64,000 bases of DNA, taken from Balneolaceae bacterium (GTDB lineage: Bacteria > Bacteroidota > Rhodothermia > Balneolales > Balneolaceae). The notes under the pieces were generated by a model, which worked only from the letters and a program-made list of their open reading frames with translations, ran no database searches and was not told the origin of the DNA. Within the stretch, counting starts at the first letter, position 1. Each line of letters begins with the position of its first letter. Of the stretch, positions 39,795 through 48,963 are shown one piece after another. The stretch spans positions 1 to 64,000 of the forward strand of contig JAEPNO010000014.1 in assembly GCA_017643365.1 (NCBI GenBank), read 5' to 3'. The position numbers were made by a program, and so were the translations under genes.

Positions 39795-40214
39795 CTAGTT
39801 TTGAATCCAGTTTCTGAACCGAACTAACACATCTTCAAGGTTTTCGAACCCTACTCTTTCTATAGCTTCATCTAAAGCAACCCACTCGATCTTTTCAATT
39901 CCTTCTTCGGTTTGAGGAGTCAAATCCTGAGCCCTTGGAAATGCCATCGCATACCAGTAGGTAGTTTTACCGTACAGTTTCTTTTTCTGCTCGTACTCGT
40001 GATAAGTTGTTCCGAGCTCAGAAACTATAATTGGAAGTTCTGTACCGGTTTCTTCGGCAACTTCTCGCGCTGCACACATGGCAATCGATTCTCCCTTCTC
40101 CAACTTCCCTTTTGGGATATCCCACACCTTATTTCGGTAGATAAGCAAAACCACCGGGCGGTTGTGTCTTATTTCGAAGACAACCCCACCGGCAGCTGAT
40201 ATTGATTTAGGCAC
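39795..40214 (-). CDS. Nudix hydrolase
   Basis: 139 aa with a complete Nudix box in GKLEKGESIAMCAAREVAEETGTEL (G-x5-E-x7-R-E-x2-E-E-x-G), which binds Mg and cleaves nucleoside-diphosphate derivatives. N-terminus SAAGGVVFEIRHNRP and VWDIPKGK fit the diadenosine-tetraphosphate/MutT-like group. Substrate not determinable. Its ATG lies 2 bases past the stop of the DUF1844 gene, so the two are an operon. Confidence 0.92.
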   Translation of the reverse strand: MPKSISAAGGVVFEIRHNRPVVLLIYRNKVWDIPKGKLEKGESIAMCAAREVAEETGTELPIIVSELGTTYHEYEQKKKLYGKTTYWYAMAFPRAQDLTPQTEEGIEKIEWVALDEAIERVGFENLEDVLVRFRNWIQN

Positions 40215-40216
40215 GA

Positions 40217-40552
40217 TTACGAATCAGTAGATTCTGATTTAGACTCGGCGTTATCGTCGCTTTCACCAGCACTGTCTTTTGAGGCTTCATCCGCATAATT
40301 CAATCGAAGTGTAGTGAGCGTTTGATCGAGGAAGCTTTTCAATTCTTTGGGGAGATTTCCTTCGGTATATTTTTCGATCACCGAAAGGGTATCGATAGCA
40401 TATTTTGCTGAGGCAAGATCACGTTCGATGGAATCTGTACCCGGGTTTTTCAGCTTACCTAAACCCATCATTCCAATTTGTTGATGCTGTTGAATCAACA
40501 TCATAAATAGTAGTTGGTCTTGCTGATCTTTGTTTAACGAACCTTCGTTCAT
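40217..40552 (-). CDS. DUF1844 domain protein
   Basis: 111 aa. The DUF1844 pattern is visible: QLLFMMLIQQHQQIGMMGLGKLKNP, then SIERDLASAKYAIDTLSVIEKYTEGNL, LTTLRLNYA. The last 22 residues are a Ser/Glu/Asp-rich tail. DUF1844 proteins are small, widespread and of unknown function. It is the first gene of a two-gene operon with the Nudix hydrolase. Confidence 0.85.
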   Translation of the reverse strand: MNEGSLNKDQQDQLLFMMLIQQHQQIGMMGLGKLKNPGTDSIERDLASAKYAIDTLSVIEKYTEGNLPKELKSFLDQTLTTLRLNYADEASKDSAGESDDNAESKSESTDS

Positions 40553-40655
40553 AGTGCTTTTAATTTTAAAGTTTTCCGTCCACTTTTGATACTGATTTAA
40601 ACTTAATAAAGTTCTTTTTTCTTTACCTTGATTAAATCATTTAAAAGAAGAATAT

Positions 40656-41855
40656 ATGGCTGTTTTAAGACCTTTTAAAGTATGGCGACCAACTCCTGAA
40701 TTTGTACAGGAGATTATTAGTGTGCCTTACGATGTTATTGAGACCGATGAAGCTCGCAAACAAGCGGACGGAAATGACTTTTCCTTTTTACGCGTGGTTC
40801 GCCCCGAGATTAATCTCTTGGAATCTACTTCCATTTACGACGATGCCGTATATCAATCCGGAGCAGAAACATTGGAGAAGTTTTTAGCTTCCGATCGATT
40901 TATTCAAGATGAAGAGCCTTCAATTTATATATACCAATTGGCTTGGGATGGTCAAACTAAAACCGGACTTTTCGGCTGTGTTTCGGTAGACGATTATGAT
41001 TCCGATGTCATCTTAAAACACGAAAATACCCGTCCTGATAAAGAAGACGATCGAACTAAACATTTGGTCACCCAAAAAGCCCACGCCGAACCTGTAATGA
41101 TGACCTTTCGGACAACAGAAGCCCTTCAAAAACTCACCGATCAAGTAACTGAAACCAAACCTTTATATGAGGTGGAAGACGATCATTCGGTTATTCATAG
41201 GATCTGGAGAATGGATTCCGAAAGTTCGCAAAACGCGTCAAAGTTATTTGAACACATTCCCAATATTTATATCGCTGATGGGCATCATCGTTGCGCAAGT
41301 GCATCGCGAGCGGCTAAGGAAGTTGATCTGGAAAATTATCCTGAGGCAGCATTTTTCCCCGCAGTACTATTTCCGATTGAAGAGGTGCGAATCTTAGCTT
41401 ACAATCGGATTATTTATCAACTGCCCGATTCTTTTCTGTCGGATTTGAATGCATCGTTTGATCTTCAGCCAACTCAAAATCCTGTCCCAACTCAACCGGG
41501 TACCGTTTGTTTTTATGTGGATGGGGGTTGGTATTCGATGGATTTGCCTACTTCAAAAGCTTCTGATGTTGCCTCACAACTGGATGTGGCTCGCTTACAG
41601 GAATTCATACTCGAACCCATGTTGGGCATTACCGATCAACGTACCGATAAGAATATTTCATTCGTTGGTGGTATTCACGGCACCTCTCAATTAGAAAAAC
41701 TTGTTGATGGGAAATCGGCTGAAATGGCTATCAGCATGTATCCAACCAGTATCCACGAACTGGTAGATGTTTCGGATGCAGGCCAACTTATGCCCCCAAA
41801 GTCAACTTGGTTTGAACCAAAGCTGAAATCCGGTTTTTTAATTCATACTTTTTAA
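40656..41855 (+). CDS. DUF1015 family protein, serC neighbour
   Basis: 399 aa. DUF1015 features: FKVWRPTPEFVQEIISVPYDVIE at the start, LKHENTRPDKEDDRTKHL, IYIADGHHRCASASRAA and the C-terminal TDKNISFVGGI and STWFEPKLKSGFLIH. DUF1015 genes are commonly next to serine biosynthesis genes, as here with serC 39 bases downstream. Function is not known experimentally to me; a kinase-like role in serine metabolism has been discussed for archaeal relatives. Confidence 0.88.
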   Translation: MAVLRPFKVWRPTPEFVQEIISVPYDVIETDEARKQADGNDFSFLRVVRPEINLLESTSIYDDAVYQSGAETLEKFLASDRFIQDEEPSIYIYQLAWDGQTKTGLFGCVSVDDYDSDVILKHENTRPDKEDDRTKHLVTQKAHAEPVMMTFRTTEALQKLTDQVTETKPLYEVEDDHSVIHRIWRMDSESSQNASKLFEHIPNIYIADGHHRCASASRAAKEVDLENYPEAAFFPAVLFPIEEVRILAYNRIIYQLPDSFLSDLNASFDLQPTQNPVPTQPGTVCFYVDGGWYSMDLPTSKASDVASQLDVARLQEFILEPMLGITDQRTDKNISFVGGIHGTSQLEKLVDGKSAEMAISMYPTSIHELVDVSDAGQLMPPKSTWFEPKLKSGFLIHTF

Positions 41856-41894
41856 ACTCAATCTCACAAAGCAATCACTCATCATAATTACTCA

Positions 41895-42974
41895 ATGAAC
41901 AGAATTCATAATTTTAGCGCAGGCCCGGCAATCCTACCTCTTGAAGTACTCAAAAAAGCTCAAGAAGAATTTGTCGACTACAAAGGAACCGGAACATCCA
42001 TCATCGAAAAATCGCACCGAGGGGCCGATTACGTAGACGTTGATGCGCAAGCTAGCGCTCGACTTATCGAAATTTTAGGTTTAGGCGACGATTTCGAAGT
42101 AATGTTTTTGCAAGGCGGTGCCAGCTCGCAGTTTATGATGGCACCATTTAATTTCTTAAGCGAAGGCGAAACGGCTGATTACATCAACACCGGGACCTGG
42201 AGTACAAAAGCTATTAAAGAGGCTAAACTTTTTGGTAATGTTAATGAAGCCTTCTCAAGTGCAGATTCCAATTTCAGTCGTGTGCCAAACAGTAGTGAAT
42301 TAAACCTCACTGATGGCACAAAGTATGTTCACTATACGTCGAACAACACCATTTTCGGAACTCAATTCCCAAGCGAGCCTGAAGCAAACGGTGTTCCATT
42401 GATCTGTGATGCTTCCTCTGATTTCCTCTCGCGTCCGTTAGATTTATCGAGATACGGTATGATATACGCCGGAGCACAAAAAAACCTTGGTCCTGCCGGG
42501 GTTACAATTGTGATTATCAACAAAGAATTCTTGGCTTCATCAACTAAAACTGATATACCCACCATTCTGAACTATAAAACCCATGCCGGTAAAATGTTTC
42601 ACACACCGCCTGTGTTTGGCGTTTACATGGTTGGCTTGGTGCTCGAATGGATTCAAGAAAAAGGCGGCTTAGAGTATTTCAAAACCTTTAATGAAGAGAA
42701 AGCCTCTTTGCTCTACAACGAAATTGATGCAGATGATTTCTATCGTGGTACAGCAGATGAGCGTTCACGATCGAACATGAACGTTTGTTTCCGTTTAGGT
42801 AGCGAAGAGCTTGAAGCGAAATTCATATCTGAAGCAAAATCCCATAATCTTGATGCCCTCAAAGGACACCGAAGTGTAGGCGGCGTTCGAGCGAGTATTT
42901 ATAATGCATGTCCACGCGAAAGTGTGGTTGCCTTGGTTGAATTCATGAAGGAATTCCGAACCAATAACGGGTGA
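41895..42974 (+). CDS. serC: Phosphoserine aminotransferase
   Basis: 359-aa PLP enzyme that makes 3-phosphoserine in serine synthesis (and the parallel step of pyridoxine synthesis). It opens with HNFSAGPAILPLEVL, has GTGTSIIEKSHRG, VMFLQGGASSQFMM, and the PLP Lys in YAGAQKNLGPAGVT, then GVRASIYNACP near the end with the phosphate-binding Arg. Length is normal. It follows the DUF1015 gene closely, so an operon. Palindromic repeats lie directly behind it. Confidence 0.97.
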   Translation: MNRIHNFSAGPAILPLEVLKKAQEEFVDYKGTGTSIIEKSHRGADYVDVDAQASARLIEILGLGDDFEVMFLQGGASSQFMMAPFNFLSEGETADYINTGTWSTKAIKEAKLFGNVNEAFSSADSNFSRVPNSSELNLTDGTKYVHYTSNNTIFGTQFPSEPEANGVPLICDASSDFLSRPLDLSRYGMIYAGAQKNLGPAGVTIVIINKEFLASSTKTDIPTILNYKTHAGKMFHTPPVFGVYMVGLVLEWIQEKGGLEYFKTFNEEKASLLYNEIDADDFYRGTADERSRSNMNVCFRLGSEELEAKFISEAKSHNLDALKGHRSVGGVRASIYNACPRESVVALVEFMKEFRTNNG

Positions 42975-42990
42975 AATACCGTTTTTATAT

Positions 42991-43023
42991 AACGTAGGGT
43001 GAATTCATGAATTCACCTTACGG
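42991..43023. repeat. Palindrome between serC and rhomboid genes, copy 1
   Basis: CGTAGGGTGAATTC / GAATTCACCTTACG, a near-perfect 14-base inverted repeat around AT. The same motif recurs at 43097-43127. Located between convergent genes, it may serve as a transcription stop or be a REP-type repeat. Confidence 0.6.
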
Positions 43024-43096
43024 TTTATAACAGATTGCACGCGGTAGACGATAGTCAGCACACATTATATTACTATATCGTGTGAAGTAGATTTGG

Positions 43097-43127
43097 GTTG
43101 GGTGAATAATAAATTCACCTTACGTTT
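43097..43127. repeat. Palindrome between serC and rhomboid genes, copy 2
   Basis: GGGTGAAT-AATAA-ATTCACC with a TTACG end as in copy 1 at 42991-43023. It sits immediately past the rhomboid gene's stop on the minus strand. Confidence 0.55.
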
Positions 43128-43130
43128 TGA

Positions 43131-43724
43131 TTACCCATAAAATCCGAATACCGTAAGGAAATGATCGATGGTATTGGGTACAAATGCGAACATGTAGATT
43201 AAGCCCCAAACTGCGCCGCCAATATGTGCTTCGTGATTGATCTTCCCTTCTTTCTTGCTGGCCCAAATGCTATACGCAACAAATAGTGCCCCAAAAATTA
43301 TGGCCGGGATACCGATCGGGATAAAGAATAAGTAAATCTTCTCGAAAGGAAAGATCACAATAAATGCAAAAAGTACGGCCTCAACTGCACCGGATGCACC
43401 GATTGTAGCATACTGTGGATTGTCTTTATGTTTGATAAGTGATGGCACTGATGACGCCAGCAATCCAGTGAAGTAAAGAATCAGAAAATGTACTTCGCCA
43501 ATGGCTTGTTCTAAAATCGGACCAAAGAAAAAGAGCGTTATCATATTAAACGCCAGATGTGTTATTCCACCATGTAAAAAACCCGAAGTGATCAATTCGT
43601 ACCATGTTTTCTGCCGAACGGCGCGGTAAGGCATAAACATCCCGATTTCCATTACTTTTTGGGAATTAAATGCGGCTACCGATACTGCAACATTGATGGC
43701 AATAAGTGAAAGCGTTGCGCTCAT
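43131..43724 (-). CDS. Rhomboid-family intramembrane serine protease
   Basis: 197 aa with about six membrane helices. The catalytic Ser lies in ATIGASGAVEAVLFAF, the GxSG motif, and the catalytic His in EAHIGGAVWGLIY. The HN motif is in GITHLAFNMITLFFFG, with the usual His and Asn. Cuts membrane proteins within the bilayer. Substrate unknown. It lies downstream of the surface-protein gene at 43811 but beyond that gene's terminator. Confidence 0.92.
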   Translation of the reverse strand: MSATLSLIAINVAVSVAAFNSQKVMEIGMFMPYRAVRQKTWYELITSGFLHGGITHLAFNMITLFFFGPILEQAIGEVHFLILYFTGLLASSVPSLIKHKDNPQYATIGASGAVEAVLFAFIVIFPFEKIYLFFIPIGIPAIIFGALFVAYSIWASKKEGKINHEAHIGGAVWGLIYMFAFVPNTIDHFLTVFGFYG

Positions 43725-43751
43725 TCTTGTTCAATTGATTTATTTAAAGCA

Positions 43752-43796
43752 TAAAAAAACCCTAACGATGAATCACCGTCAGGGTTCCGTTTTAAC
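43752..43796 (-). terminator. Terminator after the S74 surface protein gene
   Basis: AACCCTAACG / CGTCAGGGTT arms, one mismatch, 9-base loop, with A7 on the left, which is the T-run on the minus strand. It lies 15 bases past the stop at 43811. Confidence 0.85.
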
Positions 43797-43810
43797 GAGT
43801 AAAAAGATAC

Positions 43811-46321
43811 TTATTTATTAGCAGAATGTGGAGTTTCTGTTGATTGAGTACCTGAAATCAATGTCATTAGTTGATTGATTTGTGCTTTCATCGTTTCGAT
43901 GTCATCAACCTGAGCTTGAAGCTCGGTATTTTCTGATTCGAGTACTTCAATTTTAGCATTTAACTCTTTTACCGCCTCGATGAGTACTGCAACCATCTGA
44001 GTATAATTTACTGATTTCATGCCTTCATCGTCAGTTCTCACTAACTCCGGATAGATTTCTTCCACTTCCTGTGCAATCACACCAATTTGAGTCGCTTGGG
44101 TTTTGTTCGAGTCTTTCCAAGTATAACTCACGCCACGAAGCGCCAAGGTGTTATCCAGTGCATTTGATAGCGTCGAAACGTTGGATTTAAGTCGTAGATC
44201 AGATGACTGAGTTACCGTTCCAGCAAAATTGGCATTTCCAGAACTGAAGATGCCTACCGTTGGGGTTCCGCCACTGTACATTTCGAATACAGAACCACCA
44301 CTTGCATTGTGATTAAGTACAAACCCATTGGTGTAGGATTCTTGTCCACCGCTAATACTTCCATTGCCAATGTAGAATTTTTGGTCGTCTGCTAAATCCC
44401 CTTGGATTTCCAAGCCTGCAGTTCGAATGGTACCTGAGTTTCCATCAATGGAAATAGTTTCTTCCGAGCTTTGGTTTGCTATATCGGTTTTCATAAATGA
44501 TGCATTTGTCCATTCATGAGTTCCGTCCGAACCAATTCCCATAAAATAATTAGTGTGATACCATCCATCGCCATTTTGGGTTGAACCATACAATTGGAAA
44601 TAGCCGTGGTCTGCGTTTTCCCATTGCATGCCACCCATTTGAATATTTGGCGAAGATTCACCCCAAGCGAATAGCTCTGCTGCTTCACCATTAGGATCGT
44701 TTCCATTAGCATCATTCACAATGTTAATTGAGAATAAATCACCACCATCCGCCTCTTTTTTAGCTAAAGAAGACATATTGAAATAAGTTCGCCCACCTTC
44801 AGCTGCGCTTGTGGTTCCAAGATTTACGGTTTCGTAGAAACTTTCGTTTTGGAAGATGTCCATATATAAGCGACCTGCCGTCATACCCGCTGCTTGCTCA
44901 CCATTCGGATAATTTTCTGACGCCACCTGCATGCCACCTTTGTTGTACCAGTTGTACACTCCGGCATCGTTATAATTGCCATACTGAAGTACACCACGAG
45001 TTAAAACCGAGAAGTTCCCATCTTGATCGGTATAGCGTTGATATCCCGGGTATATGAATGAATTTCGTTGGAATTCGTTTTCCGGCGGGGTAGCGAAAAA
45101 CAAAGAATCTAAGGTCGAACCATTGGCAGATCCGCCTCCAGCACCATTAAAGGCTCCATTTACCGTAAGATCGCCGTTGATAACTGTTGTTCCATTAAAA
45201 ACAGCGGCTGTGTCGCCATTGGCAAGTAAACCAATATTTGAAGTCCCATTAAAAGATTCCGCAAGTACGCCTATATTTTTGGCTCCACCTGAGGCTACCC
45301 CTTCAGCACCAACGTTAACTGTCGATGAATTAAAAGCTGCAAATCTTCCCCCGATGTTTCTTCCATCAGCAGAGGTTCTCGCTGTACCAATTACACCAAA
45401 ATTTCTGAGGCTCCCTTGATCACTTGCAGTTACACCTTCAAGCCCAACGTTGCCATTTAAATTGCCATAAGCTTGAAAATAACCACCAACATTGAAAGAG
45501 CCAAAATCACCGTTTTCAGGATCTGTTTCACTCGTACCGTCGCCTTCACCGGCAGCAATACCAAACATTCCATAATTATATTTCGATTTTGAGGCTGCCT
45601 GACCATATACCCCACGGCGAGAACTTCCGGTTGCATCAAAATTTACCGCCCCACCAAAAAGGCCGATATGTTGACCCGTTCCAGATCCATTTGCCATCCC
45701 ATACACGCCTCGTTGGTTTTCTGTATTTGATTCATCACTTACAGCCTCTCCCCAAATACCTCGGTTAGATCCAGTTGCCTTGCTATATGCCTGTAAAGCA
45801 ATTCCATCGCCTTCACCTTCAACGTTAATTATTAAACTTGTATCCGGGTCGGTAGTTGCAATATCAATACTAAGGTCAAGTTCTCCTCCGGTACCGGTGC
45901 CATTAACTACATCCTGTGCTAAAAGTGCATAGGGTACAGAAAGTAATCTTGTTTTTCCGAGACTTACGAAACTTCCTGAGTTTGTCTCGTCAATTCCAAG
46001 TCCTACAAAATAGTTATCGGAGCCCCAGTCGACGGTTGAGAAATTATTGCCTTCTGCTGCGGTTCCCTGTCCAATTGTAAGTTGAAACAAGCCAACTACA
46101 TTGGTAGTAACCGAGTGCGTTTCTGTGTAGATGATGTCACCTTCGTCGGTTCCTTTTACAATTTCGATTTGTACACTAATTTCTTGTTCTGCAATGGGTG
46201 TGCCGTCGGCCCCGGTTGCTACCGCTTGAAAGTTAAAACCTTGCGGTACTTGTGCGTATGCTTCCATCCCAAATAACGAAAGCAATAGAGTAATAAATAG
46301 TAGAGTGTTTAATTTTTTCAT
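43811..46321 (-). CDS. Exported protein with C-terminal peptidase S74 chaperone domain
   Basis: 836 aa with an N-terminal signal peptide (residues 1-23, ending in AYA). It then has a domain seen in many Bacteroidota exported proteins (PQGFNFQAVATGADGTPI), a long repetitive Gly/Asn/Ala-rich beta part, and at about residue 720 the S74 intramolecular chaperone (TQSSDLRLKSNVSTLSNAL, GVIAQEVEEIYPELV, KSVNYTQMVAVLIEAVKEL) followed by a coiled coil. S74 domains assist trimer folding of tail-fibre-like proteins and cut themselves off. No T9SS tail is visible on this protein, but the next gene has one. Probably a surface fibre. Confidence 0.85.
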   Translation of the reverse strand: MKKLNTLLFITLLLSLFGMEAYAQVPQGFNFQAVATGADGTPIAEQEISVQIEIVKGTDEGDIIYTETHSVTTNVVGLFQLTIGQGTAAEGNNFSTVDWGSDNYFVGLGIDETNSGSFVSLGKTRLLSVPYALLAQDVVNGTGTGGELDLSIDIATTDPDTSLIINVEGEGDGIALQAYSKATGSNRGIWGEAVSDESNTENQRGVYGMANGSGTGQHIGLFGGAVNFDATGSSRRGVYGQAASKSKYNYGMFGIAAGEGDGTSETDPENGDFGSFNVGGYFQAYGNLNGNVGLEGVTASDQGSLRNFGVIGTARTSADGRNIGGRFAAFNSSTVNVGAEGVASGGAKNIGVLAESFNGTSNIGLLANGDTAAVFNGTTVINGDLTVNGAFNGAGGGSANGSTLDSLFFATPPENEFQRNSFIYPGYQRYTDQDGNFSVLTRGVLQYGNYNDAGVYNWYNKGGMQVASENYPNGEQAAGMTAGRLYMDIFQNESFYETVNLGTTSAAEGGRTYFNMSSLAKKEADGGDLFSINIVNDANGNDPNGEAAELFAWGESSPNIQMGGMQWENADHGYFQLYGSTQNGDGWYHTNYFMGIGSDGTHEWTNASFMKTDIANQSSEETISIDGNSGTIRTAGLEIQGDLADDQKFYIGNGSISGGQESYTNGFVLNHNASGGSVFEMYSGGTPTVGIFSSGNANFAGTVTQSSDLRLKSNVSTLSNALDNTLALRGVSYTWKDSNKTQATQIGVIAQEVEEIYPELVRTDDEGMKSVNYTQMVAVLIEAVKELNAKIEVLESENTELQAQVDDIETMKAQINQLMTLISGTQSTETPHSANK

Positions 46322-46331
46322 GATTCCCAGG

Positions 46332-46850
46332 TTATTTGATCAATAGCATTTTTTTTGTTTCGATAACATTCCCATCTGCCACTAAACGATAGAAATACAT
46401 CCCGCTTGAGTAGGCAGATGCATTAAACCGAATGGTGTGATAGCCGGCTGACTGTTGTTGGTCAACTAATACAGCTACTTTCATCCCGATTGAATTGTAC
46501 ACCTCGATGCGTAAATCCGCACTTTTTGGGAGCATATACTCAATATTTGTAGACGGATTGAATGGGTTTGGATAATTTTGACTGATCCCAAATGTTGAGG
46601 GAATGTCGTTATTAACTACTTCATCAGATGTGATAAGTCCCGAACTGATCAAGCTGAAGCCTGAAGAGAGGGTAAGCTCATCGGACGAGAAAGCTCCCGA
46701 GACTGCTTCGCCACTGGTAAAGGTGAGCGATATCTCGCCGTTGGATAAATGTCCGCCGGCAAAATTAATCGATACCTGTTGCGTAAAAGCAGTAGTCGAA
46801 AGCATACAGATAAAAACTAAAGCTACTGAAAGCTTTTTAAACGTATGCAT
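46332..46850 (-). CDS. T9SS type A sorting-domain protein
   Basis: 172 aa with a signal peptide (1-23). Residues about 90-172 are a type IX secretion C-terminal sorting domain: GISQNYPNPFNPSTNIEYMLP, then VEVYNSIG-like IEVYNSIGMKVAVLVD, AGYHTIRFNAS, YSSGMYFYRLVADG and the final KKMLLIK. The N-terminal part (VSINFAGGHLSNGEISLTF) is short with no known catalytic domain. It is exported through the outer membrane by T9SS and either anchored or released. It lies 10 bases ahead of the S74 protein gene on the same strand, so the two may be expressed and exported together. Confidence 0.9.
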   Translation of the reverse strand: MHTFKKLSVALVFICMLSTTAFTQQVSINFAGGHLSNGEISLTFTSGEAVSGAFSSDELTLSSGFSLISSGLITSDEVVNNDIPSTFGISQNYPNPFNPSTNIEYMLPKSADLRIEVYNSIGMKVAVLVDQQQSAGYHTIRFNASAYSSGMYFYRLVADGNVIETKKMLLIK

Positions 46851-47017
46851 ATTTCGATATTTAATTATTAAATGTGCGAGTAATTATTACTATGTAAGCG
46901 AAAAAGCAACTTATATTTTAAGATTTAAAAAACACCGCATGATCATGCGAAGTTTATTTGCACAGCATCATAATTTGGGGCATTTTCTAGTAGGAGTTTG
47001 ACAAAATATAGTTTTAG

Positions 47018-48907
47018 GTGACAGATTTTAAACGGCGATTGAATAAAATTGCAGGCATAGTACTGTTTTCGGTACTAGCGTATAGTTTCGGAAATGCCCA
47101 AGCAATACCAGATCTTCCTAAGGAAGAATTTATTACACAACAAATAACTGCCTACCAAGATGCTACCGACTTAGCTGAAAAATATGAGCAGGCACGGCAG
47201 ATATATCGTTTTCTCAGATTTGAAGATTTAGAGCGTGCTCGAGACTACATCCAACTAACGTTAGAACATGCCCGTGCTCTCGAAGATCCTGTAAGAATTA
47301 TATACGCTTACAGCGAATTAGGCGCTGTGTATTCTGAACTTGGAGATTTTGAAGGTGCGTTCGAAGAGTACTCAGCTGCTTTTTCTATGAGTTCGGTTTC
47401 CGGCATTACCAGCGAGACCTTTCATACTAATTACCATTTGGGCAAAACGTATTTTGATATTCAGTTGCCCACCTTCGCTGAACCATTGCTTCGTTCTGCA
47501 TTCGAAAACTACAGTAACGATCGAAACCGCTGGATCCCAAATTACGATTTAGCAGTACTTTACTTAAACAGTGGCGATACGGTTCGTGCTTTTCAAGAAT
47601 TTGAGAAACTGGAAGCACAACTCAACAATTTCGAAAATGTAAATGAGCTCATCGATTTACAGTACACCATATTACTGGCCGAGTTGATGGTGGATTTAGG
47701 AGAGCATGAGAAAGCGTTACGCTTAATGGAATCACGGCAATCAGAATATGACGAACTTGATTTATGCTTATTTAATGGGTTACTAAGTCTAAACAAAAGT
47801 AGAATTGCTACACATAACAATCAGTTGACTACTGCATTAACTCTGGCAAACAATGCCCTCGCCGATTTCTCTGCTCACAAAGATGTATCGTACGTAAGTA
47901 AAACCTTACTACATCTTTCAGAAGTTCATGCTGCCATGGGCGATTATGAAAACTCTTATTCCTACATGAATGAGTTTCATCAGCACTTTAACAATGCATT
48001 ATCCCAACAATATTCTGCTATTGGCTCGCGATTGGTAAGAGAATCGGAAGCAGCCCAACAGGCCGAGTTGGAACTACAGCGTTTGAGCGAGATTCTTCAA
48101 ACCCGCACTTTTTACAATGTTGCACTGCTGGTACTACTACTTGTAGTAGCCGTTCTTTTTGTAATTTTATATCGGCTGTATCAGAAACGCAAAGAAATTA
48201 CTCAGCAATTTCAAGATTTGAATACCGATAAAAACCACTTTATTGGCGTTGTTTCGCACGATTTACGTAGCCCACTTAACTCGGTGATGGTTCTTTCTGA
48301 ATTCATGAAAGACGATCCAGATATGATTGATGCAGAAACCGCTAAAGAATACGGTTCCATTATCTATAACTCTACCCAACAAATGCAACAATTGCTTAAC
48401 AATATGTTGGATGTGAATAAAATTGAATCGAAAACTGCCGGTGTTAGCACAGAAGAAATTCAATTAGAGAATATTTTAAAGAGCGCATATTCTACCCTTT
48501 CGATTTTTGGGAAAGAAAAGGATATCGTAACCATTCTAGATATTGAAGGAGAATTACCTCTAGTCCAAGCTGATGAAAGTGCCGTTCATCGTATTTTGGA
48601 GAACCTTGTAAACAACGCCTATAAATTTTCGCCGGAAGGTAGAATCGTTAAAATTTGCGCCAAAGAAATCGGTACTCAAGTTGAAATTTCGGTTGTTGAT
48701 CAAGGCCCCGGTTTTACCGATCTGGACAAAACGAAGTTGTTCAAGAAATTCGAAAAACTCTCTGCAAACCCTACCGCAAACGAAAAATCTACCGGACTAG
48801 GTCTATACATCGTAAAAAACCTGGTTCAACAGATGAATGGAACCATTTTAGTTGAAAGCGAACAAGGCAAAGGAACTACTTTTAAAGTATTACTTAATAA
48901 AGCCTAA
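47018..48907 (+). CDS. TPR-containing sensor histidine kinase
   Basis: 629 aa starting with GTG at 47018. A signal peptide (to about residue 29, FGNAQA) leads TPR-like helical repeats (about 35-345) in the periplasm, one membrane helix (about 367-390), then HisKA with FIGVVSHDLRSPLNS and HATPase_c with NLVNNAYKFSPEG, VVDQGPGF and STGLGLYIVK. No receiver is fused. This architecture is common in Bacteroidota and controls metabolism or stress genes. No partner regulator is adjacent; the receiver-only protein at 14413-14790 is far away. Confidence 0.9.
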   Translation: MTDFKRRLNKIAGIVLFSVLAYSFGNAQAIPDLPKEEFITQQITAYQDATDLAEKYEQARQIYRFLRFEDLERARDYIQLTLEHARALEDPVRIIYAYSELGAVYSELGDFEGAFEEYSAAFSMSSVSGITSETFHTNYHLGKTYFDIQLPTFAEPLLRSAFENYSNDRNRWIPNYDLAVLYLNSGDTVRAFQEFEKLEAQLNNFENVNELIDLQYTILLAELMVDLGEHEKALRLMESRQSEYDELDLCLFNGLLSLNKSRIATHNNQLTTALTLANNALADFSAHKDVSYVSKTLLHLSEVHAAMGDYENSYSYMNEFHQHFNNALSQQYSAIGSRLVRESEAAQQAELELQRLSEILQTRTFYNVALLVLLLVVAVLFVILYRLYQKRKEITQQFQDLNTDKNHFIGVVSHDLRSPLNSVMVLSEFMKDDPDMIDAETAKEYGSIIYNSTQQMQQLLNNMLDVNKIESKTAGVSTEEIQLENILKSAYSTLSIFGKEKDIVTILDIEGELPLVQADESAVHRILENLVNNAYKFSPEGRIVKICAKEIGTQVEISVVDQGPGFTDLDKTKLFKKFEKLSANPTANEKSTGLGLYIVKNLVQQMNGTILVESEQGKGTTFKVLLNKA

Positions 48908-48963
48908 ATTTTAACTTATATGATGACGTGGTATATTTGGCGAACCACTCTTAAAAATAGAAT

